Assembly (NCBI GenBank): GCA_003152075.1
Contig: PLZG01000092.1
Coordinates: forward strand, 1-58,212
Source: a candidate division FCPU426 bacterium
GTDB lineage: Bacteria > Oederibacteriota > Muellerivitia > Muellerivitales > Muellerivitaceae
Direction of reading: 5' to 3'
Length of the DNA: 58,212 bases
In this document: positions 50,984 to 58,212 of the stretch, piece by piece
Numbering within the stretch: position 1 is the first letter of the stretch
Layout of the letters: every line of letters starts with the position of its first letter
The notes under the pieces: generated by a model
The model's database searches: none
What the model was told of the DNA's origin: nothing
What the model saw: only the letters and a program-made list of their open reading frames with translations
Translations under genes and position numbers: made by a program

Positions 50984-51400
50984 ATGGAAGACCAAGTCGA
51001 GTTTGTTAACCACTCACGTTTGGACCGCGTGGGAGCCTTATTATCTTTCACCTGTGCGGTTCATTGCTTGGCATTTCCTCTTTTGGTGGTGGCTTTGCCT
51101 TGGCTTGGATTAAGTTTCTTGCTGGGTCGCAAGTTGGAGATTCTCTTCATTATGGGCTCCCTGTCCTTGGCGACGATCAGTTTTTGTTGGGGTTACCGGC
51201 TCCACAGAAAGATTCGATTGCTTCTGATTTTGTACCTTTGTACGGGAATGATTGTAATAGGGAAGCTTTGGATTGGTGATCCGAGAGGTTTGTGGTTGGC
51301 TGTTCCTGGTGCCTTGGGGTTAGCCGCAGGCCATTTGTTGAACCGAAAACTTTGTAAACATTGCGTTGAGTGTGGTCATTTACACCACGGCAACGAATAA
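50984..51400 (+). CDS. MerC-domain membrane protein
   Basis: A 138-residue protein with four membrane helices of the MerC layout: LDRVGALLSFTCAVHCLAFPLLVVALPWLGL (with the CxxxHC metal site), LEILFIMGSLSLATISFCWG, LLLILYLCTGMIVIGKLW and WLAVPGALGLAAGHLLNRKLCKHCVECGHLHHGNE, ending in a Cys/His-rich tail. MerC proteins carry Hg or other thiophilic metals; here no merR, merA or merP is present, so zinc or copper transport is more likely. GGAG precedes ATG 50984. Cytoplasmic membrane. Confidence 0.88.
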   Translation: MEDQVEFVNHSRLDRVGALLSFTCAVHCLAFPLLVVALPWLGLSFLLGRKLEILFIMGSLSLATISFCWGYRLHRKIRLLLILYLCTGMIVIGKLWIGDPRGLWLAVPGALGLAAGHLLNRKLCKHCVECGHLHHGNE

Positions 51401-51404
51401 AGAA

Positions 51405-52163
51405 ATGGAGAAGTGGCTCAGATCGGCTGTTGTTCCATTAACGTTTTTAGTGGTCGGCCAGGCTGGAATATGCCAAACGGTCAAAAAACCAGCGGGACCA
51501 GCCAGCGGATATAGTGTTCAAACGAGTATGCAATATTTGGATGACAAGAACCATACCGTGAAAATCACCCTAGCGGTCCAGAAGGCTGGGAAAGTTCTAT
51601 GGACGGATGCGGCTACTAGCCCACGAAAGAAATCTTCCATCATTATGGAAAACGGCAGGTCATTTTTTGAGTTGGAAAACGGGGAAATAAGGGTTTACGA
51701 CAGGAAAGGAAAAAGAATTTTAAGCCAAATGGGAAAATTCCTGGCGGTCTCCATTGGCGGGAACTACATCGCTTTCAACAAACTTCAGGCAGACGGTGGA
51801 TCGGGACCTAGTCCAGTTTTGATCCTGGGTGTTAAGACCTCGGAAAAGTATGAGGTTCGAATAGTCGAAGGTTCTTTGGTTGAAGCGGTGGCAGATGATG
51901 GAAAGCTCATTCTTGTCCGAACTGACCCACCGACACCTTCGCCAAGCGAATATTCAATGGTGGACAACCATGGCCGGGAAATTTGGGAGAAAAAGCAGTG
52001 CCAATTTTTAAGGGTGGAGAAAAAAGGAATGTGGATACTATGGGTAAAGAACAATGGGAAGACAGTGGAGTACAGCGAATTCAAGACGGGGAAAACCATC
52101 ATGGAAATGTCGATGCGAAAGTTCACCGCATTTTACAATCTTCCCCAAAATTTGCGGCCCTAA
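51405..52163 (+). CDS. Exported beta-rich protein of unknown function
   Basis: A 252-residue protein with a signal peptide (SAVVPLTFLVVGQAGICQT) starting at ATG 51405, four bases after the MerC stop; the frame upstream overlaps MerC. The mature part is made of repeated beta strands of WD/PQQ-like rhythm, such as KVLWTDAATSPRKKSSIIME, EIRVYDRKGKRILSQMG and YSMVDNHGREIWEKKQCQFLRVEKKG. Probably a periplasmic propeller-like protein. It overlaps the next gene. No Cys or His cluster, so no direct metal site visible. Confidence 0.7.
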   Translation: MEKWLRSAVVPLTFLVVGQAGICQTVKKPAGPASGYSVQTSMQYLDDKNHTVKITLAVQKAGKVLWTDAATSPRKKSSIIMENGRSFFELENGEIRVYDRKGKRILSQMGKFLAVSIGGNYIAFNKLQADGGSGPSPVLILGVKTSEKYEVRIVEGSLVEAVADDGKLILVRTDPPTPSPSEYSMVDNHGREIWEKKQCQFLRVEKKGMWILWVKNNGKTVEYSEFKTGKTIMEMSMRKFTAFYNLPQNLRP

Positions 52164-52453
52164 TCTTCGTACTGTTACTTTCGGTATCATCCTTAGTGGA
52201 AGCGAAACCCAAGAGAGCAATAAAACCGGTTGCCAAAATCACCCCTATTCCTACTACTCCCACTCCATCCGCGACACCTACTTTGGATGAGAGTCAGGCG
52301 GAAGCATTTCCGCCCCCTGAAACCGAAAAACCGAGTAGCGCAAAAACTTTTAACTGGTATTTACAACATGGCCCTGCCTGTCCTCATTGCCAAAAATTAG
52401 CCCGGCAGAGGCAAGCGGCAGAGGAACAACGGGAAAATCTTTTTAAGCCCTAA
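52040..52453 (+). CDS. Small exported protein with CxxC
   Basis: A 137-residue frame that overlaps the previous gene by 124 bases in another phase. It has a hydrophobic signal-like segment (FAALIFVLLLSVSSLVEAK), a Pro/Thr linker (ITPIPTTPTPSATPTLDE) and a Cys pair in HGPACPHCQKLARQRQ near the C terminus. The N-terminal 40 residues encoded in the overlap look unnatural, so the true start may be a non-canonical codon nearer 52110. Function possibly metal or thiol chemistry in the periplasm. Ends the metal cluster. Confidence 0.55.
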   Translation: MGKEQWEDSGVQRIQDGENHHGNVDAKVHRILQSSPKFAALIFVLLLSVSSLVEAKPKRAIKPVAKITPIPTTPTPSATPTLDESQAEAFPPPETEKPSSAKTFNWYLQHGPACPHCQKLARQRQAAEEQRENLFKP

Positions 52454-52519
52454 CGATGGAAACAAACACAGTATTTTCCTGAAAAACCTTCCGTTTTAAA
52501 TTAGCCAACCTCATAAAAC

Positions 52520-52570
52520 TTGACCCCCCTCCTGAATCAGGGTTATATCTAAGGTATACCCCTGTATACC
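52520..52570 (+). promoter_or_regulatory. umuDC promoter with SOS-like operator
   Basis: TTGACC (52520-52525), 17-bp spacer, TTATAT (52543-52548), followed directly by an 18-bp inverted repeat GGTATAC-CCCT-GTATACC (52553-52570), 21 bp before the umuD ATG. The layout is that of a damage-inducible promoter; the word differs from the E. coli CTG-N10-CAG and Bacillus GAAC-N4-GTTC LexA boxes. Confidence 0.7.
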
Positions 52571-52591
52571 TACCTATTTTCTGGAGGATTT

Positions 52592-53062
52592 ATGCCCACA
52601 CATGCTCACTACCTTGGTTCTGTCGAAGAGTGTCAAAACGTCCTTTTGACTTTGGTGTTACCACCTGTCCCATGTGGAGCCCCAGGCCCCCCGGAGTCCT
52701 ACCGGGAAAAGCGGGTTCAGATCGGGGACTTGATCGACCACCCTTACGCCTCGTACCTTTGGGTCGCTTCAGGGGATTCCATGACGGGAGCTGGTATCCA
52801 TTCCGGCGACTTTCTTCTGGTCGATAAGGCATTGATCCCCATACCCAACGACATTGTCATCGCGGCGGTCAATGGGGAACCCACGGTCAAGAGGCTAAGT
52901 TTCGAGGATAAAAAAGTTCTTTTGCTACCTGAAAACCCGCAGTTCAAACCCATTCCTATTGACCCCGAAGAGGGAGTCAAAATGCTGGGCGTCATCACCT
53001 TTACCATCCATCCCTTGAGAGGTTCCAATGGAGTACGTCGTCGCCTTAGTGGACTGCAATAA
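52592..53062 (+). CDS. umuD: UmuD-type self-cleaving S24 protein
   Basis: A 156-residue translesion-synthesis subunit. The cleavage site is Cys-Gly in VPCGAPGPPESY (residues about 28-29), the nucleophilic Ser lies in VASGDSMTGAGI and the general-base Lys in VNGEPTVKRL. RecA-stimulated cleavage would yield active UmuD'. GGAGG lies seven bases before ATG 52592. The 3' end overlaps umuC by 35 bases in another frame, so the pair is coupled. The promoter carries a palindromic operator consistent with damage control. Confidence 0.93.
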   Translation: MPTHAHYLGSVEECQNVLLTLVLPPVPCGAPGPPESYREKRVQIGDLIDHPYASYLWVASGDSMTGAGIHSGDFLLVDKALIPIPNDIVIAAVNGEPTVKRLSFEDKKVLLLPENPQFKPIPIDPEEGVKMLGVITFTIHPLRGSNGVRRRLSGLQ

Positions 53063-54296
53063 TTTCTATGTCTCTTGTGAGAGGGCCTTTAATCCCAGGC
53101 TAGACAAAAAGCCGGTTGTGGTTCTCTCGAACAATGACGGCATTGTTATAGCCAGGTCAAATGAGGCCAAGGCCTTGGGCTTCACGATGGGAGATCCTGT
53201 CTTTTTGAAGCGGGATTTCATAAAAGAAAACAACGTCATTGTTATGTCCTCGAACTACCCTCTTTACTTCGATATGTGCGACCGGGTGAGGGAAGTGCTG
53301 TCCCTCTTTACCCCCAAGCTTGAAAAATACTCCATCGACGAATGTTTCTTAGACCTGTCTGGTATGCCCGTGGATGAACTAACCGGCTATGGGCGGCGGA
53401 TCAAGGAGATGGTGGAAAGGTGTACTGAAATATCCGTGTCGGTGGGCATCGCCGGGACCAAGGTGCTTGGGAAAGTCGCCAACAAGATCGCCAAGAAGTC
53501 GGTCAAGGCCAAGGGGGTTTTGAATCTCTTTAAGTCCCCTTACCTTGAGAGGGCTTTGGCTCAAACCGACGTGGGTGACCTTTGGTTTGTGGGACCGGCC
53601 TATGAACGAATGCTCAAGGAGAACGGAATCAATAACGCCTTGGAATTCAGGGACGCCCCGGAACATTGGGTGAGGGCCAAGATGACGGTCGTTGGAGCCA
53701 GGATTCAATCGGAGTTAAGGGGAGTTTCTTGCCTACCTTTGGAGTTGGTTCCACCGGCCAAGAAGATGGTGGGTACGGCCCAAGGGTTTGGAGTCCTTAT
53801 CGAATCCTTAGAGGAGTTACGGGAGGCCGCGGCGACTAGGGCCTCGGAGGAAGCTTTGAAACTCCGAAAGGAGAAGCAATGCGTGAAGGAACTAACCATC
53901 TGGATTCAGACCAACCCTTTCGGGAATGATCCCCAATTTGGGGAAGCCCAGACGGTGGTTTTTCCGGTGGCCACCAACGACACCTCGACCCTGATCCGGT
54001 ATGTGGTGGCCGTGGTGGAGGGGCTTTATAAGCCGGGGTACAGGTACAAGAGGATAGGCTTGAACGCCGACAAGATGGAGCCGGAGGGTACCGTCCAGGG
54101 GCACTTGTTTGTTGCCGAAGACCCGAGGAGGCCGGTCTTGATGAGGGTCATTGACCAGCTCAACGAGGTCAAAGGAGCCGGCACGATCAGGATGGCGGCG
54201 GTTGGGATCAACCAAAGATGGCTGACGAAATTCGAGAAACAATCCCCACACTACACGACGAGGATTCGGGATTTGCCCATTGCTAGGGTCCCCTAA
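53028..54296 (+). CDS. umuC: DNA polymerase V catalytic subunit UmuC
   Basis: A 422-residue Y-family polymerase for error-prone lesion bypass. Catalytic acidic residues are in ALVDCNNFYVSCERAFNP and KYSIDECFLDLSG; the little-finger part begins after VGDLWFVGPAYERMLKENG, and the C terminus has MAAVGINQRWLTKFEKQSPHYTTRIRDLP, typical of UmuC. With umuD it forms polymerase V. Mobile elements often carry such operons (MucAB, RumAB), which may aid survival after transfer of single strands. Overlaps umuD by 35 bases. Confidence 0.95.
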   Translation: MEYVVALVDCNNFYVSCERAFNPRLDKKPVVVLSNNDGIVIARSNEAKALGFTMGDPVFLKRDFIKENNVIVMSSNYPLYFDMCDRVREVLSLFTPKLEKYSIDECFLDLSGMPVDELTGYGRRIKEMVERCTEISVSVGIAGTKVLGKVANKIAKKSVKAKGVLNLFKSPYLERALAQTDVGDLWFVGPAYERMLKENGINNALEFRDAPEHWVRAKMTVVGARIQSELRGVSCLPLELVPPAKKMVGTAQGFGVLIESLEELREAAATRASEEALKLRKEKQCVKELTIWIQTNPFGNDPQFGEAQTVVFPVATNDTSTLIRYVVAVVEGLYKPGYRYKRIGLNADKMEPEGTVQGHLFVAEDPRRPVLMRVIDQLNEVKGAGTIRMAAVGINQRWLTKFEKQSPHYTTRIRDLPIARVP

Positions 54297-54306
54297 AGTG
54301 GGTTGT

Positions 54307-54340
54307 CCATGGAAATGGCATTTCCGCGCCATGGAAATGG
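54307..54340. repeat. Direct and inverted repeat after umuC
   Basis: CCATGGAAATGG appears at 54307-54318 and 54329-54340. Between and across them GGAAATG (54311-54317) and CATTTCC (54319-54325) form an inverted pair. Starts 11 bp after the umuC stop. Confidence 0.6.
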
Positions 54341-54370
54341 AAAAATGAACTTTTCGGTTTGTTTGGGTGG

Positions 54371-54465
54371 GTTTTCCACTTCTGCGATGGCGAACCCCCC
54401 TATCTACGCATCAAGTGATGATGCTAGAACCGATAGGGGGGTTCGCCCTCTACGCAGTGGAAAAC
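54371..54465. repeat. 95-bp long hairpin in non-coding region
   Basis: Arms 54371-54404 and 54432-54465 (34 bp each) are inverted repeats matching at 29 of 34 positions, with perfect outer 10 (GTTTTCCACT) and inner 14 (GCGAACCCCCCTATC end). The 27-base loop contains its own stem GCATCA-AGTGA-TGATGC (54408-54424). Not followed by T-run. Candidate replication/transfer origin structure or recombination site. Confidence 0.8.
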
Positions 54466-54662
54466 CTTTAGAAATCAGAGAACTTGAATTGATGCGGAGA
54501 TAGAGAGAGTTGAGAAGAAGAAACACACAGAAACAGTAGTGGGAGGACGGGAGGGAAGTGGTAGGTGGAGTTAGAAGGGTACTAGGTAAGGCAGACCGGA
54601 GCAGGTGGAAGTAGTTTTAGGTGGGTGTTGGTAGTGGTAAAGACAAGGCAAAGAATCGAGGC
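54466..54662. other. Purine-rich non-coding stretch
   Basis: About 200 bp dominated by G and A on the + strand, with GGTGG/GGAGG-like runs and few pyrimidines. No gene. Lies between the long hairpin and a strong terminator. Confidence 0.4.
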
Positions 54663-54704
54663 AATAGGGCTTCCTGGTAAACCACCAGGAAGCCCTATTT
54701 TTTT
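54663..54704 (+). terminator. Perfect 16-bp stem terminator
   Basis: AATAGGGCTTCCTGGT (54663-54678) pairs exactly with ACCAGGAAGCCCTATT (54684-54699), loop AAACC, followed by TTTTT. Strong rho-independent terminator. Confidence 0.85.
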
Positions 54705-54882
54705 AGACAGCTTGGGAAACAGGCTTGGGGACTTCTTTGAGAACAGAAGGGTGGGAGACAGACCAGAGGAGATACCGGATAAAGACATAAAGAAAGACAT
54801 CACTAAGAACTTAGAAGGCTGTTTAAGGGGGGAACGAAAAAGGGAAGCACTTTTTCGTGGGCCTTCCCCCTGGGTCAAGCTA

Positions 54883-54976
54883 CCCCACAAAACCCGTGGG
54901 GCATCTTGACCGCACCCCTTTCCCCTGGGGGCCTTGCCCCCAAGCCCCTTACCAAAAGGGAAAGACCCCCTTTTGG
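54883..54976. repeat. Three consecutive GC-rich hairpins
   Basis: CCCCAC/GTGGGG (54883-54901), TGGGGGC/GCCCCCA (54926-54942) and CCAAAAGGG/CCCTTTTGG (54952-54976). Such non-coding hairpin strings are common on plasmids. They end just before the truncated VirB4 frame becomes homologous. Confidence 0.6.
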
Positions 54977-55078
54977 AATTCCGAAAGGAAGACCTCCCTA
55001 GCCAAATTCTCTCTATATATAACCCTCTTCTCAGACAGTCATAAGAAGCTTGTTTCAAGCTATGAGAGCTTGAGCAGG

Positions 55079-56575
55079 ATGTTCAAAAACGTTCATCCTT
55101 TGTCGGGTTATGCCGAACAAAAGAACCTATTTCTTTCCACTTTGCCCCAAGTCACCGATGCGGCAGGGCATGAGCATCTTCAAGCCACGGCGGTACTGGC
55201 AAACGCCGTTCCTTGTTTATCTGACCCTATAGCCGAAACCGATGGGGTTCCTTTGGGTAAAACCCTATCAGGTCAAATGGTTCAACTCGATTTATGGAGC
55301 CGTGAAACCGAAAACTGGAACGTGCTGGTGGTGGGTTCTTCCGGGACTGGGAAGTCTTTTACCATTAACCAGCTTCTCATTAAAAATCTCGCCTTAAACC
55401 CATACGTCATGATTATCGACAAGTCCCAATCCTATAAAACACTCTGCCGATTGGCCGGGGGCCGTTACCTCAATTACGACCTGGACAGTAAACACCACTT
55501 GAACATCTTTGATTATCCCTTGGACGAGATTAAGTCTACGGAAGGGGAAATCGACCCGGATCATATCGCCAGCATCATCATGTATTTGGGGGTTGTGCTT
55601 GCCAACATAAAGGAAAACCGGATTGAGGAATCAGAGGAATTGGACAAGGCAATCCTTCAAGAGGCGGTAAAACAAACCTACCGAAATTGTATTGGTGAGG
55701 GAAGGGTTCCACTTTTAAGTGACCTCAAGGAATCCCTTTTAAAGACATCGGTGGACAAAAAAGTTCCTTCCGAATTCCAATACATTTGCCGCAAGCAAGC
55801 CGAAGTCCTGAAGCTTTATACCGGCAAAGGAATGTACGCCAACCTGACCGACCGGGAATCGACCGTCAAAGCCGATAACTCCTTCATTGTTTTTGACACT
55901 TCCGGTATCAGCGATAACGACAAGAAAGCCGTCGGCTTGGCGGTGTTTACCATCTCAAACTACTGCTTATCCAAAGCCAAACAAAACAAAGAATTGAACC
56001 GCCTCTCCCAACTGGCAATGGATGAATGCTGGTACTTGGCCCAATACCCTGCCGGGTTAGCCTTCCTTCTTCGTATTGCCAAGACCGCCCGACATTTGAG
56101 GCTCCAGCCAATATTTGCCACACAGGAAATCGGAGAGTTTTTCGGTGTTAAAGGTGTTGAAGCCATCTTGAAGAACACCTCCACCAAAATCCTTTTGAAG
56201 CTTGTTGGGGATGACATCGAACACGCCAAGGGGCTCCTACAGTTAAATCCTAACCAAGTGGAAAAGGTGATGAACCTCCATTTGGTAAAGGGAGTTTATT
56301 CCCAGGCATTGATTCACCAGACCCTAAGGCAGGGAATCGTGAACATTTATCCAGACGAGTTGGCTTACCACATTGCAACAACCTATGGCCCCGAGGCGGC
56401 TATCCGAGACCTTTACCTTGAAACTTACGCGCCCGATGAAGACCCCGTTGCAACCCTTGGGGCTATCGCCAAGTGGATCGAGGACAAGGAGACGAACACG
56501 ATTCTAAAGCTAGTAAATAAGGAAAAGGGTGAAACGCCCATTGCCAGGAAAGTCGAAGAGGTAGAAATGAAATGA
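55079..56575 (+). CDS. VirB4/TraC-type ATPase, 5'-truncated
   Basis: C-terminal motor of a type IV secretion ATPase, 498 residues from ATG 55079. Walker A VVGSSGTGKSFTINQL, the strand MIIDKSQSY, Walker B LAMDECWYLA and LQPIFATQEIGEFFG are as in VirB4/TraC. Full proteins are about 800 residues; here the N-terminal domain is missing. Homology begins upstream of the ATG, around LYITLFSDSHKKLVSSYESLSRMF (from about 55010), and stops at the hairpin region, so the gene was probably cut there. No good ribosome site precedes 55079. It may be inactive or work with a separate N-terminal part elsewhere. Confidence 0.8.
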   Translation: MFKNVHPLSGYAEQKNLFLSTLPQVTDAAGHEHLQATAVLANAVPCLSDPIAETDGVPLGKTLSGQMVQLDLWSRETENWNVLVVGSSGTGKSFTINQLLIKNLALNPYVMIIDKSQSYKTLCRLAGGRYLNYDLDSKHHLNIFDYPLDEIKSTEGEIDPDHIASIIMYLGVVLANIKENRIEESEELDKAILQEAVKQTYRNCIGEGRVPLLSDLKESLLKTSVDKKVPSEFQYICRKQAEVLKLYTGKGMYANLTDRESTVKADNSFIVFDTSGISDNDKKAVGLAVFTISNYCLSKAKQNKELNRLSQLAMDECWYLAQYPAGLAFLLRIAKTARHLRLQPIFATQEIGEFFGVKGVEAILKNTSTKILLKLVGDDIEHAKGLLQLNPNQVEKVMNLHLVKGVYSQALIHQTLRQGIVNIYPDELAYHIATTYGPEAAIRDLYLETYAPDEDPVATLGAIAKWIEDKETNTILKLVNKEKGETPIARKVEEVEMK

Positions 56576-57165
56576 CAGAACCGGAAAAAACAGAAGGAGT
56601 TGAAGTCCTTGATTTAGTTGAGAACGGGCCAAAGAAGAGCCGCTATACCGGGAAAATATTGATTGCGCTTGTCATTGTGATCTTGGGTTCGGGATCAACC
56701 CTTTATTGGGGAAGGGCAGTGCCGAACGACCAAACCAAGGATAACCAGGGGACTAACACAAAACCAAATGGGGAGGATGCCCAATACGCCGACATTAGGA
56801 ATTTCGCAGAAAAGTTCACCATCATGGCATTCAACGTCAGCTACACCGACGTCAACCATCAAGTGGACAAGGTAGCCAATTTGATGAGCGACAACATGAT
56901 GTCCTATTACCAGGAGGCTTTCCTTGACCCCAAATGGATCGCCTTCTTATCGGATAACAAAGCCTATGTTTCTTATCAAAAGATTGACCGCTCAAGTGTT
57001 GAAAGCACCGATGGAACTCACTATTGGGTCCGCGTTATCGGCAAAAACCTTTTCAATTCGGATGCCAGGGGGCCGGGGTCTCAAATTGAACTCCCATTTC
57101 ACATTGTGGTGGTGGTCAAAAACGACAACGGAAAATTGATCGTTACTGATTTTCAAAGGCTCTGA
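56572..57165 (+). CDS. VirB8/TraE-like secretion subunit
   Basis: A 197-residue protein with a short cytosolic N terminus, one transmembrane helix (ILIALVIVILGSGSTLYWG) and a periplasmic NTF2-like domain (IRNFAEKFTIMAFNVSYTDVNHQVDKVANLMSDNMMSYYQEAFLDPKWI). Topology and size fit VirB8, TraE or DotI-type bridge proteins of type IV systems. ATG 56572 overlaps the VirB4 stop by four bases (ATGA), so the genes are coupled and transcribed together. Assignment is from fold layout, not exact motif. Confidence 0.7.
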   Translation: MTEPEKTEGVEVLDLVENGPKKSRYTGKILIALVIVILGSGSTLYWGRAVPNDQTKDNQGTNTKPNGEDAQYADIRNFAEKFTIMAFNVSYTDVNHQVDKVANLMSDNMMSYYQEAFLDPKWIAFLSDNKAYVSYQKIDRSSVESTDGTHYWVRVIGKNLFNSDARGPGSQIELPFHIVVVVKNDNGKLIVTDFQRL

Positions 57166-57166
57166 T

Positions 57167-58212
57167 ATGGAAGAAAATGCCCTTCATATTAACCCTGAAT
57201 TAGCCAAACGATGCCTACAGTCAGCTCACCTTTTAATGGAGAAAAACCGTTTCTCCGAGGCCATTAAACTCTTTGATGAAGTAATTAGTAGGCATCAACC
57301 CCAAAACATTGAGGCCCATATTGAGGCCGCGAAGATTTACGTCAGGTACAAAAAGCCCAATTCAATAATGAAAGTCATCAAACGACTTCACGACTTTTCT
57401 CCCAAGACACCGGAAAGCCTTGTTTTGCTTGCCAGAGCCCAATTTCTTTTATCCCAATATGCGGATTGCCAAGTGACTTTAAAGGAAGTTTTTGCTCAAA
57501 AGCGGGATTACCCGGAAGCCGTGGCATTGGAAGCGGAACTCTGTATCCACACCGGGAAGTACGAAGCCGCAGTTGAGAAATTTGAATCCTTAAGTCTTCG
57601 TTACCCCAAGGATTACAACTATCTGACTCTATTAGCGGTTTCCCACTACTTAATAGGACAAACCCACCGAACCATAACCCTTTGTACAACGATTATGAAG
57701 GCAGGCTTCTCCGACCCCAAGGTCTCGAATCTTTACGAAATGGCGAAAAAGAGGCGGCGGAACGAAGCCCTGGGAAAATTGAAGAAGGTTAAACCCCTCA
57801 AATGGCTTTTCGCTCAATTATTCGACCCATTCCTTGAAAGTGAAATGAGAGCCCAATCCGATAGCCAAACCACCCAAGAAAATCTAGTCAATGAAACCCT
57901 GGTTGACCACCGCACCGGGCTATTAAACGACAGGGCTGCCGCCCAGCAGATCCCGACCCTTGCCCAAAGAAGAAAAGGTCATTTCTTTCTGGCTATGGCC
58001 GATATCGACTTCTTCAAATCATTCAACGATGTCCATAACAACCACCAAGTCGGAAACGCGGTTTTGAAGGCTTTGGCAAAGGCGGGCCAGCAGATATTTA
58101 GCAAGGGCAGGATTTGGCGCTATGGGGGCGAAGAAATTGTCTGGGCATTTGATGGGACGGAAGAGGAGGCGCTCGAAAAAGCAGACCAATTTAGGAAGTA
58201 TTGCGAAGAGAA
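57167..58212 (+). CDS. TPR-GGDEF protein, 3' end outside window
   Basis: A frame open to the window edge (348 codons seen). Residues 1-210 are tetratricopeptide-like helices (AKRCLQSAHLLMEKNRFSEAIKLFDEVI, PESLVLLARAQFLLSQYADCQVTL). From about 240 a GGDEF domain starts: DHRTGLLNDRAAAQQ, ADIDFFKSFNDVHNN and WRYGGEEIVWAF, where the signature is GGEEI instead of GG(D/E)EF. The Mg-binding D-x-D is present. It may be a weak diguanylate cyclase or a nucleotide sensor. ATG 57167 is one base after the VirB8-like stop, so it is part of the transfer operon. Confidence 0.8.
   Translation, partial: MEENALHINPELAKRCLQSAHLLMEKNRFSEAIKLFDEVISRHQPQNIEAHIEAAKIYVRYKKPNSIMKVIKRLHDFSPKTPESLVLLARAQFLLSQYADCQVTLKEVFAQKRDYPEAVALEAELCIHTGKYEAAVEKFESLSLRYPKDYNYLTLLAVSHYLIGQTHRTITLCTTIMKAGFSDPKVSNLYEMAKKRRRNEALGKLKKVKPLKWLFAQLFDPFLESEMRAQSDSQTTQENLVNETLVDHRTGLLNDRAAAQQIPTLAQRRKGHFFLAMADIDFFKSFNDVHNNHQVGNAVLKALAKAGQQIFSKGRIWRYGGEEIVWAFDGTEEEALEKADQFRKYCEE

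Noticed and set aside
54371-54465. Long hairpin as an integron attC site
   Set aside because: Ends lack the RYYYAAC/GTTRRRY core pair and no integron integrase or cassette array is present.
54857-55078. Upstream GTG start for the VirB4-type gene
   Set aside because: The added 74 residues are mostly translated hairpin sequence (Pro/Gly/Lys-rich); only the last ~25 look homologous, and no ribosome site is seen.

Overview
The window reads as a piece of chromosome from a diderm (Gram-negative-type) bacterium that I cannot place below that level. The envelope evidence is TonB/ExbBD, a TonB-dependent receptor, an outer-membrane beta-barrel and lipoproteins with lipoboxes. The Thr/Pro-rich lipoprotein at 13.8 kb and the unusual gene order suggest an uncultivated lineage rather than a well-known model group, but that is only a guess. 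Nearly all genes are on the + strand.

Region 1 (1 to ~23.2 kb) looks like host chromosome. It holds guaB (cut by the window edge) and guaA, a sigma54-type activator, dnaE, a methyltransferase, an oxidative-stress group (Fe-type SOD, Bcp peroxiredoxin, CuZn SOD), a GIY-YIG protein, a lipoprotein, two CheY-like proteins plus a receiver-histidine kinase, a XylR-like paralogue of the first activator, a LacI-type regulator, an ice-binding-like lipoprotein and an outer-membrane barrel. This part is peppered with a 30-nt palindromic repeat (arms TTGTCCACGACGGG and CCCGTCGTGGACAA around a GA centre). It usually sits just after a stop codon and always in the same orientation relative to the upstream + strand gene.

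Region 2 (from 23.2 kb to the window end) looks like an integrated conjugative element or integrated plasmid. It begins at the 3' half of a class II tRNA-Leu(CAA), broken at the anticodon loop as expected for a tyrosine-recombinase attachment site. It carries a TraD/VirD4-type coupling ATPase, a replication-relaxation-like protein, an XRE two-gene module with a palindromic promoter, and an SRAP (YedK/HMCES) protein with small neighbours. An AT-rich accessory block follows (about 29 to 41 kb): FHA, Ser/Thr kinase-TPR, an unknown protein, TIR-zinc ribbon and a 2-TM protein; a RiPP-like trio of short peptide, graspetide-type ATP-grasp ligase and membrane protein; a PD-(D/E)XK nuclease-like protein; a nucleotidyltransferase split by an IS3-family element; and a deoxyribosyltransferase-like protein.

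From 41.4 to 52.5 kb there is a metal-handling cluster, probably zinc: small His/Cys membrane proteins, a LolD/MacB-type ABC pair, a His-rich periplasmic protein, three tandem DUF3299-like proteins, a TonB-dependent receptor, ExbB, ExbD, TonB and a MerC-like protein. It is followed by umuDC under a palindromic, SOS-like operator, then a non-coding stretch full of hairpins. The last genes are a 5'-truncated VirB4 ATPase, a VirB8/TraE-like protein and a TPR-GGDEF protein that runs off the end.

The strongest candidates for something undescribed are the FHA-kinase-TIR cassette (28.9 to 33.7 kb), the ATP-grasp peptide cassette (33.8 to 35.6 kb), the dispersed palindrome family, and the XylR-like protein whose Walker A lysine is replaced by glutamate.
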